Shown: positions 1 to 5,603 of the stretch, piece by piece
Layout: every line of letters begins with the position of its first letter
How positions within the stretch are numbered: the stretch's first letter is position 1
Assembly (NCBI GenBank): GCA_902491915.1
Contig: CABUJL010000047.1
Coordinates: 1-12,879, forward strand
DNA from: an uncultured Collinsella sp.
GTDB lineage: Bacteria; Actinomycetota; Coriobacteriia; Coriobacteriales; Coriobacteriaceae
Reading direction: 5' to 3'
Length of the DNA stretch: 12,879 bases
Made by a program: the position numbers and the translations under genes
Notes under the pieces: model-generated
Databases searched by the model: none
What the model saw: the letters and a program-made list of their open reading frames with translations, nothing else
Told to the model about the DNA's origin: nothing

Positions 1-1265
1 GGCCCGAAAGAAAGGTAGGAGGCCATGACGAAAGGTCTGCACGTGCCTTCCGAGATCGGCAAGCTCAGGAAGGTCTGCCTGCACCGTCCCGGCGACGAGC
101 TCCTCAACCTGCCGCCCGACGAGCTCGAGCGACTCCTGTTCGACGACGTCCCGTTCCTGGAGGTCGCGCAGCAGGAGCACGACACCTTCGCCCAGATCCT
201 GAGGGACCAGGGCGTGGAGGTCCTCTATCTCGAGAACCTCGTCGCCGAGGTGTTCGACCAGGTCCCCGGCGCCCGCGCCGAGTTCACCGACCAGTACATC
301 GCCGAGGCCGGCATCCGCGGCCAGCACATGCCGCAGATCGTCCGCGAGAAGCTGGACTCCATCGAGGACAACCTCGAGTTCGTCAAGAAGACCATGGCCG
401 GCATGACCAAGTCCGAGATCGACATGCCCCTCACGGCCTCCACGACCCTCGACTCCCTGGTCAACTCCGAGTCCGAGTCCGACCTGATCATCGACCCGAT
501 GCCCAACCTCTACTTCACCCGCGACCCGTTCGCGGTCGTCGGCGAGGGCGTCAACCTCAACCGCATGTACTCGGTCACCCGCAACCGCGAGACCCTGTAC
601 GGCAAGTACGTCTTCAAGTACCACCCCGACTACAAGGACGTCTCGCTGTACTTCCGCCGCGACTGCCAGTTCCACACCGAGGGCGGCGACGTGCTGAACA
701 TCAACGAGAAGACCCTCGCCGTCGGCATCTCCCAGCGCACCCAGGCCGCCGCGATCGACGTCATGGCCCAGAACATCTTCTGGAACTCCGACTCCAAGGT
801 CGAGCGCATCCTGGCCTTCGACATCCCGGTCTCGCGCGCCTTCATGCACCTCGACACGGTCTTCACCCAGATCGACGTCGATAAGTTCACGATCCACCCC
901 GCCATCATGGGCACCCTGCGCGTCTACGAGCTGACCGCCGGCAAGAACCCGGGCGACGTGAACATCCGCCTGATCGAGGACACCCTCGAGCACGTCCTGG
1001 AGGACGCCACCGGCGTCGACCAGGTCAAGCTGATCCCCTGCGGCGGCGGCGACCCGATCGCGGCCTCCCGCGAGCAGTGGAACGACGGCTCCAACACCCT
1101 GTGCGTCGAGCCCGGCAAGATCTGCGTCTACGCCCGCAACACCGTCACCAACGACGTGCTGTACAAGGAGGGCCTGGACCTTCTCGTCGTGCCCTCCGCC
1201 GAGCTCTCCCGCGGCCGCGGCGGCCCGCGCTGCATGAGCATGCCCTTCTGGCGCGAGGACCTCTA
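1..1265 (+). repeat. Direct repeat, left copy (arcA unit)
   Basis: Row-by-row comparison shows this stretch is identical at every base to 3090-4354. It covers 24 nt of leader, the whole arcA coding sequence and the first two bases of the stop codon. Identity ends at the third stop base (TAG here, TAA in the other copy), and the sequences downstream are unrelated. The left boundary is not visible because the window starts inside the repeat. The two copies are in the same orientation, 3089 bp apart. Confidence 0.98.
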
Positions 1266-1266
1266 G
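25..1266 (+). CDS. arcA: Arginine deiminase, copy 1
   Basis: This enzyme hydrolyses L-arginine to L-citrulline and ammonia, the first step of the ADI pathway, in the cytoplasm. The 413-residue protein has the usual family length and all signature blocks. FTRDP is at 164-168 with Asp167, and HTEGGD at 217-222 with Glu219. MHLD at 274-277 carries His275 and Asp277, and the C-terminal GRGGPRC ends in the nucleophile Cys403. The start at 25 fits the family N-terminus (KGLHVPSEIGKLRKV) and has AAAGG 9 nt upstream. A second purine run, AGGAGG, sits only 2 nt from the ATG. Codons are almost all C- or G-ending, suggesting high expression. The gene is followed by a strong stem-loop and then arcT. Its protein is identical to that of copy 2. 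Confidence 0.98.
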   Translation: MTKGLHVPSEIGKLRKVCLHRPGDELLNLPPDELERLLFDDVPFLEVAQQEHDTFAQILRDQGVEVLYLENLVAEVFDQVPGARAEFTDQYIAEAGIRGQHMPQIVREKLDSIEDNLEFVKKTMAGMTKSEIDMPLTASTTLDSLVNSESESDLIIDPMPNLYFTRDPFAVVGEGVNLNRMYSVTRNRETLYGKYVFKYHPDYKDVSLYFRRDCQFHTEGGDVLNINEKTLAVGISQRTQAAAIDVMAQNIFWNSDSKVERILAFDIPVSRAFMHLDTVFTQIDVDKFTIHPAIMGTLRVYELTAGKNPGDVNIRLIEDTLEHVLEDATGVDQVKLIPCGGGDPIAASREQWNDGSNTLCVEPGKICVYARNTVTNDVLYKEGLDLLVVPSAELSRGRGGPRCMSMPFWREDL

Positions 1267-1299
1267 GGTCTTCTAGGACCCGTACAGGTCATAATACAT

Positions 1300-1321
1300 A
1301 CATCTAGCTGCCATTAGATGT
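1300..1321 (+). other. Small stem-loop after arcA copy 1
   Basis: A 7-bp perfect inverted repeat (1300-1306 with 1315-1321) with an 8-nt loop lies just before the larger hairpin at 1327-1360. No T tract follows it. It may be the base of a transcript 3' end or incidental. Confidence 0.35.
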
Positions 1322-1326
1322 CTCCC

Positions 1327-1360
1327 ATTGGGGCGGTGCGGGTTTTCGCACCGCCCCAAT
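1327..1360 (+). terminator. Probable terminator of arcA copy 1
   Basis: A perfect 14-bp GC-rich inverted repeat (1327-1340 with 1347-1360) has a 6-nt loop. It lacks a good T run (CTTGTAT follows), so termination may be leaky or the hairpin may protect an mRNA end. Its core CGGTGCG recurs in the hairpin after the second arcA copy (4368-4396). Confidence 0.65.
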
Positions 1361-1415
1361 CTTGTATGAGGAACGTCAACACGATTGGATGACTGCTTTT
1401 GTAAGGAGCTTGGCC

Positions 1416-2540
1416 ATGGACATCAAGACGATTGGCGTTGAGGAATGGCTCAACGTTTGGGAGAAGAGCGCCACGTGGGACATCGCCCAGTCGACGATCT
1501 CGTCGCTCACCATGGGCGAGCTGCGCGCGCTTGATGAACAGGACGGCGCCACGTTCTACGAGCGCCTGGATCGCGAGAAGATGAACTACGGCTGGATCGA
1601 GGGCTCGCCGGAGTTTAAGGCCGAGGTTGCCAAGCTGTATCGTCGGGAGGTCAATCCCGATCACATTCTGCAGACCAATGGCTGCACGGGCGCTAACCTC
1701 AACGCCATCATGGCTGTGGTCGAGCCCGGCGACCATGTTATCGCCGAGTGGCCCACCTACGCGCCGCTCTACGAGATTCCGCGCACGCTGGGCGCCGAGG
1801 TCGAGTATTGGGAGCTTCGCGAGGAACTCGGCTGGAAGCCCGATATCGAGGAACTCAAGCGCTTGGTGCGCCCCAACACCAGACTCATCTGCATCAACAA
1901 CGCATCGAACCCCATCGGTACGGTGCTCGATGCCGATATGCTCGGCCAGATTGCCGAGATCGCCCGTTCGGTGGGCGCCTACGTGCTGTGCGACGAGGTG
2001 TATCTGCCGCTTGAGAACACCGAGGCCTTTATGTCGATGGCTGACGTGTACGAGAATGCCATTGTCACCAACTCGGTGTCCAAGACCTATTCGGCGCCTG
2101 CGGCCCGCGTGGGCTGGGTCGTGGCAGACGAAGAGATATCCAGCCGCATCCGCACCTATCGCGATTACACCATGATCTGCGGCGGCGTGTTCAACGATGC
2201 CCTGGCGACCTATGTGCTTGAGCACAAGGACAAGATCCTTGAGCGCAATCGCAAGATCGTGTTTGGCAACCGCGATATCGCGCAGGCTTGGATCGATACG
2301 CAGCACCGCGTTTCCTGGACGGCGCCGCAGGGCGTGTCCACCTCGTTTATCCAGCTTGATATTCCCGAGGACGACGAGGAGTTCTGCAAGCGCCTGCTGT
2401 CCGAGAGGGGAGTGCTGCTGGTACCCGGCAGCCGCTTTGAGCTTCCCTGCGGCGCACGCCTGGGCTACTGCGCGAGCGAGGACGTTCTGCGCGAGGGCCT
2501 GAGGCTTTTGGGCGAGGCACTGGCGGAGTTCGATCGCTAG
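1416..2540 (+). CDS. arcT: ArcT-like PLP-dependent aminotransferase (class I/II fold)
   Basis: This is a fold-type I aminotransferase of 374 residues. Visible landmarks are the SNP motif with Asn165, the DEVY motif with Asp193 and Tyr196 for the PLP ring, SVSKTYSAP with Schiff-base Lys223, and Arg348 in RLGYCAS as the likely substrate-carboxylate binder. The start at 1416 is preferred because AAGGAG lies at 1403-1408 and the MDIKTIGVEEW opening suits the family. A longer frame from 1362 would begin right behind the terminator stem. Lactic acid bacteria carry a transaminase gene arcT inside ADI clusters (for example Lactobacillus sakei arcABCTDR), and position plus family make this the likely counterpart. 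The substrate is unproven; ornithine, citrulline or a general amino acid are possible. A terminator follows at 2590. Confidence 0.9.
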   Translation: MDIKTIGVEEWLNVWEKSATWDIAQSTISSLTMGELRALDEQDGATFYERLDREKMNYGWIEGSPEFKAEVAKLYRREVNPDHILQTNGCTGANLNAIMAVVEPGDHVIAEWPTYAPLYEIPRTLGAEVEYWELREELGWKPDIEELKRLVRPNTRLICINNASNPIGTVLDADMLGQIAEIARSVGAYVLCDEVYLPLENTEAFMSMADVYENAIVTNSVSKTYSAPAARVGWVVADEEISSRIRTYRDYTMICGGVFNDALATYVLEHKDKILERNRKIVFGNRDIAQAWIDTQHRVSWTAPQGVSTSFIQLDIPEDDEEFCKRLLSERGVLLVPGSRFELPCGARLGYCASEDVLREGLRLLGEALAEFDR

Positions 2541-2589
2541 GATTCCGATGATCTTCGAGGGCCTTATCCAAATTAGCCGAAGATAATCG

Positions 2590-2628
2590 AAAACGGACCC
2601 GTTTCCCTAGTGAAGCGGGTCCGTTTTT
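2590..2628 (+). terminator. Rho-independent terminator of arcT
   Basis: A perfect 12-bp stem (2590-2601 with 2616-2627) has a 14-nt loop that can form three more pairs, and the run TTTTT covers 2624-2628. The A-run on the 5' side would let it also work on the opposite strand. Confidence 0.92.
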
Positions 2629-2705
2629 CTATACCGAGAAGTCAAGTTGTTACAAATGGAGCCGTAAAGCGAGTCGGTATCCGCTGGGCCTTATACTGAG
2701 TTTCC

Positions 2706-2737
2706 GGTGAACGGTATCAAGCGTCTGGTAAACGGTA
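2706..2737. promoter_or_regulatory. Direct-repeat operator candidate (GGTRAACGGTA twice)
   Basis: GGTGAACGGTA (2706-2716) and GGTAAACGGTA (2727-2737) differ at one base and start 21 bp apart, about two helical turns, so a protein pair could bind one face of the DNA. A third, inverted copy (GGTGAACGGCAT on the - strand) lies at 2963-2974. A GAACGGT half lies at 2986-2992 on the - strand. The cognate regulator is unknown. Confidence 0.5.
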
Positions 2738-2751
2738 ATTTATTTACCAGA
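2724..2751. promoter_or_regulatory. Perfect dyad overlapping the second direct repeat
   Basis: TCTGGTAAA (2724-2732) is matched by TTTACCAGA (2743-2751) across a 10-nt spacer. It overlaps the GGTAAACGGTA copy at 2727-2737 and is a plausible operator for a dimeric regulator of the downstream arc genes. Confidence 0.45.
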
Positions 2752-2774
2752 AATGAATAGGACAAACTTTTTTC

Positions 2775-2788
2775 TGAATAAAAATGAA
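2775..2788. promoter_or_regulatory. ARG-box-like site
   Basis: TGAATAAAAATGAA fits the ArgR/AhrC palindrome consensus TGAATwwwwATTCA at 12 of 14 positions, four of them degenerate W positions; the right half-site is weak. ATGAATAG and CTATTCAT half-sites flank it at 2753-2760 and 2820-2827. ArgR-family proteins commonly act on arginine catabolic operons, so the location is apt, but the AT-rich context makes chance matches easy. Confidence 0.3.
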
Positions 2789-2972
2789 AATGGTTGAGAC
2801 ACGGTATGAACCGCTAATTCTATTCATAGCTTTATTGGAAATATGCAATATGAGGGTGGTTTAGCAAAGTTTAGTTCCATTTGATTTTAGGATTGAAAAC
2901 GCGTTTAAGCACGTAAATACGCTTTATTAAGATGAAGTGTGCCATGCGTGAAGTATATGTGTATGCCGTTCA

Positions 2973-2997
2973 CCCCCTATAAAAAACCGTTCGGGGG
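2973..2997. other. C5/G5 stem with 15-nt AT-rich loop
   Basis: CCCCC (2973-2977) can pair with GGGGG (2993-2997). Each arm is next to a CCGTTC motif, at 2966-2971 and 2987-2992, so the segment is also an imperfect direct repeat. It may be a protein site rather than an RNA hairpin. Confidence 0.3.
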
Positions 2998-3077
2998 CAA
3001 GGTGGAAGTATGAGCTGATTTTGGATATAAATATGTCGTCAGCAATAACGCCTCACACGGAGGGGCGCTAACGAATC

Positions 3078-3093
3078 GGCCCTGACAAGGGCC
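3078..3093 (+). other. Leader hairpin before arcA copy 2
   Basis: A 6-bp GC stem (3078-3083 with 3088-3093) has a GACA loop. Its 3' arm is the first few bases of the duplicated segment, so the left half is outside the visible repeat. It lies 20 nt upstream of the ATG and could modulate translation. Confidence 0.35.
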
Positions 3094-4354
3094 CGAAAGA
3101 AAGGTAGGAGGCCATGACGAAAGGTCTGCACGTGCCTTCCGAGATCGGCAAGCTCAGGAAGGTCTGCCTGCACCGTCCCGGCGACGAGCTCCTCAACCTG
3201 CCGCCCGACGAGCTCGAGCGACTCCTGTTCGACGACGTCCCGTTCCTGGAGGTCGCGCAGCAGGAGCACGACACCTTCGCCCAGATCCTGAGGGACCAGG
3301 GCGTGGAGGTCCTCTATCTCGAGAACCTCGTCGCCGAGGTGTTCGACCAGGTCCCCGGCGCCCGCGCCGAGTTCACCGACCAGTACATCGCCGAGGCCGG
3401 CATCCGCGGCCAGCACATGCCGCAGATCGTCCGCGAGAAGCTGGACTCCATCGAGGACAACCTCGAGTTCGTCAAGAAGACCATGGCCGGCATGACCAAG
3501 TCCGAGATCGACATGCCCCTCACGGCCTCCACGACCCTCGACTCCCTGGTCAACTCCGAGTCCGAGTCCGACCTGATCATCGACCCGATGCCCAACCTCT
3601 ACTTCACCCGCGACCCGTTCGCGGTCGTCGGCGAGGGCGTCAACCTCAACCGCATGTACTCGGTCACCCGCAACCGCGAGACCCTGTACGGCAAGTACGT
3701 CTTCAAGTACCACCCCGACTACAAGGACGTCTCGCTGTACTTCCGCCGCGACTGCCAGTTCCACACCGAGGGCGGCGACGTGCTGAACATCAACGAGAAG
3801 ACCCTCGCCGTCGGCATCTCCCAGCGCACCCAGGCCGCCGCGATCGACGTCATGGCCCAGAACATCTTCTGGAACTCCGACTCCAAGGTCGAGCGCATCC
3901 TGGCCTTCGACATCCCGGTCTCGCGCGCCTTCATGCACCTCGACACGGTCTTCACCCAGATCGACGTCGATAAGTTCACGATCCACCCCGCCATCATGGG
4001 CACCCTGCGCGTCTACGAGCTGACCGCCGGCAAGAACCCGGGCGACGTGAACATCCGCCTGATCGAGGACACCCTCGAGCACGTCCTGGAGGACGCCACC
4101 GGCGTCGACCAGGTCAAGCTGATCCCCTGCGGCGGCGGCGACCCGATCGCGGCCTCCCGCGAGCAGTGGAACGACGGCTCCAACACCCTGTGCGTCGAGC
4201 CCGGCAAGATCTGCGTCTACGCCCGCAACACCGTCACCAACGACGTGCTGTACAAGGAGGGCCTGGACCTTCTCGTCGTGCCCTCCGCCGAGCTCTCCCG
4301 CGGCCGCGGCGGCCCGCGCTGCATGAGCATGCCCTTCTGGCGCGAGGACCTCTA
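3090..4354 (+). repeat. Direct repeat, right copy (arcA unit)
   Basis: Identical to 1-1265 at every base. Together the copies form a 1265-bp perfect direct repeat with a 3089-bp period, bracketing arcT and the control region. Recombination between them could delete or amplify that unit. Confidence 0.98.
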
Positions 4355-4355
4355 A
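3114..4355 (+). CDS. arcA: Arginine deiminase, copy 2
   Basis: This 413-residue protein is identical to copy 1, with the same catalytic set (Asp167, Glu219, His275, Asp277, Cys403) and the same ribosome site (AAAGG, 9 nt upstream). The only nearby difference is the stop codon, TAA instead of TAG. Unlike copy 1, it sits behind a long AT-rich control region and directly ahead of ornithine carbamoyltransferase, separated by two stem-loops rather than a T-tailed terminator. It is therefore probably co-transcribed with the next step of the pathway. Identity at synonymous sites implies very recent duplication or ongoing gene conversion. It is likely the main ADI of the arcA-argF transcript, with copy 1 adding dosage or separate control. 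Confidence 0.98.
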   Translation: MTKGLHVPSEIGKLRKVCLHRPGDELLNLPPDELERLLFDDVPFLEVAQQEHDTFAQILRDQGVEVLYLENLVAEVFDQVPGARAEFTDQYIAEAGIRGQHMPQIVREKLDSIEDNLEFVKKTMAGMTKSEIDMPLTASTTLDSLVNSESESDLIIDPMPNLYFTRDPFAVVGEGVNLNRMYSVTRNRETLYGKYVFKYHPDYKDVSLYFRRDCQFHTEGGDVLNINEKTLAVGISQRTQAAAIDVMAQNIFWNSDSKVERILAFDIPVSRAFMHLDTVFTQIDVDKFTIHPAIMGTLRVYELTAGKNPGDVNIRLIEDTLEHVLEDATGVDQVKLIPCGGGDPIAASREQWNDGSNTLCVEPGKICVYARNTVTNDVLYKEGLDLLVVPSAELSRGRGGPRCMSMPFWREDL

Positions 4356-4367
4356 GTCTTTCCGTTT

Positions 4368-4396
4368 CCGGTGCGGTCCCCCTACAACCGCACCGG
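4368..4396 (+). other. Intercistronic stem-loop 1, arcA-argF
   Basis: A perfect 10-bp GC-rich stem (4368-4377 with 4387-4396) has a 9-nt C-rich loop and no T run. It is more likely an mRNA processing or stabilising element that sets arcA above argF expression than a full terminator. Confidence 0.6.
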
Positions 4397-4400
4397 CTTC

Positions 4401-4415
4401 GCCCGTTAAACGGGC
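4401..4415 (+). other. Intercistronic stem-loop 2, arcA-argF
   Basis: GCCCGT (4401-4406) pairs with ACGGGC (4410-4415) around a TAA loop, 4 nt after the first stem-loop. Neither is followed by a T tract, so read-through into argF is expected. Confidence 0.55.
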
Positions 4416-4460
4416 AACACTGATACTTACGTAATTCATTTCTTCGAAAGGAATCGAACC

Positions 4461-5456
4461 ATGGGTGTTAACCTCTCCGGCCGTAGCTTCCTCAAGCTTC
4501 TCGACCTCACCACCGAGGAGATCGAGTACCTGCTCAAGCTCTCCAAGAACTTCAAGGATATGAAGCGCGCTGGCGTTCCGCATCGCTATCTCGAGGGCAA
4601 GAACATCGTTCTGCTCTTCCAGAAGACCTCCACTCGTACCCGCTGCGCCTTCGAGGTCGGCGGCATGGACCTGGGCATGGGCGTGACCTATCTCGATCCC
4701 GGTTCGTCGCAGATGGGCAAGAAGGAGTCCATCGAGGACACCGCCCGCGTTCTCGGCCGCATGTATGATGGCATCGAGTTCCGTGGCTTTGCCCAGGACG
4801 ACGTCGAGGAGCTCGCTGCCAAGTCTGGCGTGCCCGTGTGGAACGGCCTGACCACCGAGTGGCACCCCACCCAGATGCTCGCCGACATCCTGACCGTCCA
4901 GGAGAACTTCAACTACGACATCAAGGGCAAGACCCTCGTCTTCATGGGCGACTGCAAGAACAACGTTGCTCGCTCCCTCATGGTCGTCTGCTCCAAGCTC
5001 GGCATGAACTTCGTGGCCTGCGGCCCCGAGGAGTGCATGCCCGCCGACGACGTCATCGAGGCCTGCAAGCCCATCGCCGAGGCCAACGGCTGCACCATCA
5101 AGCTGACCACCGACGTCAAGGACGGCGTCACCGGTGCCGACGTTATCTACACCGACGTGTGGGTCTCCATGGGCGAGCCCGACGAGGTCTGGGCCGAGCG
5201 CATCGCTCAGCTCACCCCGTATCGTGTCACCTCCGAGGTCATGGCTATGGCCAACCCGGGTGCCATCTTCCTGCACTGCCTGCCCAGCTTCCACGACACC
5301 AACACCACCATTGGCGCCGAGAAGTGCGAGCAGTTCGGCATCACCGAGCAGGAGGTCACCGACGAGGTCTTCGAGAGCCCCGCTTCCAAGGTCTTCGACG
5401 AGGCCGAGAACCGCATGCACACCATCAAGGCTGTCATGTACGCCACGCTCAAGTAA
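4461..5456 (+). CDS. argF: Ornithine carbamoyltransferase (catabolic, ArcB-type by context)
   Basis: This enzyme interconverts citrulline plus phosphate with ornithine plus carbamoyl phosphate. In this cluster it probably runs in the catabolic direction, as ArcB does. The 331 residues match family length. The carbamoyl-phosphate loop STRTR is at 57-61 and HPTQ at 135-138. FMGDCKNNVARSLM starts at 161, DVWVSMGEP (ornithine binding) is at 232-240, and HCLP with the conserved Cys is at 272-275. The residue after HCLP is Ser where Ala is common. The start at 4461 has AAAGGAA at 4447-4453. It follows arcA copy 2 and ends in its own terminator at 5472. Sequence alone does not separate anabolic argF from catabolic arcB; the call rests on neighbours and the absence of biosynthetic arg genes. 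Confidence 0.96.
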   Translation: MGVNLSGRSFLKLLDLTTEEIEYLLKLSKNFKDMKRAGVPHRYLEGKNIVLLFQKTSTRTRCAFEVGGMDLGMGVTYLDPGSSQMGKKESIEDTARVLGRMYDGIEFRGFAQDDVEELAAKSGVPVWNGLTTEWHPTQMLADILTVQENFNYDIKGKTLVFMGDCKNNVARSLMVVCSKLGMNFVACGPEECMPADDVIEACKPIAEANGCTIKLTTDVKDGVTGADVIYTDVWVSMGEPDEVWAERIAQLTPYRVTSEVMAMANPGAIFLHCLPSFHDTNTTIGAEKCEQFGITEQEVTDEVFESPASKVFDEAENRMHTIKAVMYATLK

Positions 5457-5471
5457 GAGCATCTAGCATCT

Positions 5472-5508
5472 CGCTCGGGGTGTATTGCTGCACACCCCGA
5501 GCGGTTTT
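5472..5508 (+). terminator. Rho-independent terminator after argF
   Basis: A perfect 12-bp GC-rich stem (5472-5483 with 5492-5503) has an 8-nt loop and is followed by GTTTTAT. It should end most transcripts before the antiporter gene, implying a separate promoter or regulated read-through for the transporter. Confidence 0.88.
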
Positions 5509-5519
5509 ATCTGGTAATA

Positions 5520-5570
5520 ATCTCGCATCAAGCGGCAGGCACGGCACGGAAGAGCCGCTTCTGGCGAGAT
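5520..5570 (+). other. Two-part leader hairpin upstream of the antiporter
   Basis: ATCTCGC (5520-5526) pairs with GCGAGAT (5564-5570). After a symmetric 3x3 internal loop, AAGCGGC (5530-5536) pairs with GCCGCTT (5554-5560), closing a 17-nt loop. It ends 16 nt before the AAGGGGGG ribosome site and looks like a regulatory 5' leader. No known riboswitch class was recognised. Confidence 0.55.
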
Positions 5571-5603
5571 CAGTAAATGATTTATGAAGGGGGGATGAGA
5601 ACT

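Larger units (their letters stand above)
2541..3113. other. AT-rich intergenic control region ahead of arcA copy 2
   Basis: These 573 bp hold the arcT terminator and then about 460 bp clearly more AT-rich than the flanking genes. Contents are repeated GGTRAACGGTA motifs, a 9-bp dyad, an ARG-box-like site, an ATGAATAG/CTATTCAT inverted pair (2753-2760 and 2820-2827), a C5/G5 stem and a leader hairpin. A possible -10 (TATAAA, 3026-3031) has no convincing -35. I found no small gene with a ribosome site. Confidence 0.6.

Noticed and set aside
1362..1415. Longer start for the aminotransferase at 1362
   Set aside because: It would start just after the hairpin ending at 1360 with no ribosome site, while the ATG at 1416 has AAGGAG at good spacing and gives the family N-terminus.
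1314..2306. 330-codon open frame on the - strand opposite arcT
   Set aside because: It is antisense to a clear PLP aminotransferase, has no recognisable domain, and carries the composition expected of a codon-bias shadow.
2784..2864. 26-codon ORF (MKMVETRYEP...) in the control region before arcA copy 2
   Set aside because: There is no ribosome site, it lies in AT-rich regulatory DNA, and nothing suggests a leader peptide with arginine codons beyond one or two.
3039..5462. 807-codon open frame on the - strand opposite arcA copy 2 and argF
   Set aside because: It is the mirror of two well-supported genes with extreme GC-rich third positions, which removes stop codons from the antisense frame. 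Its product is low-complexity, rich in G, V, L and D, with no domain.
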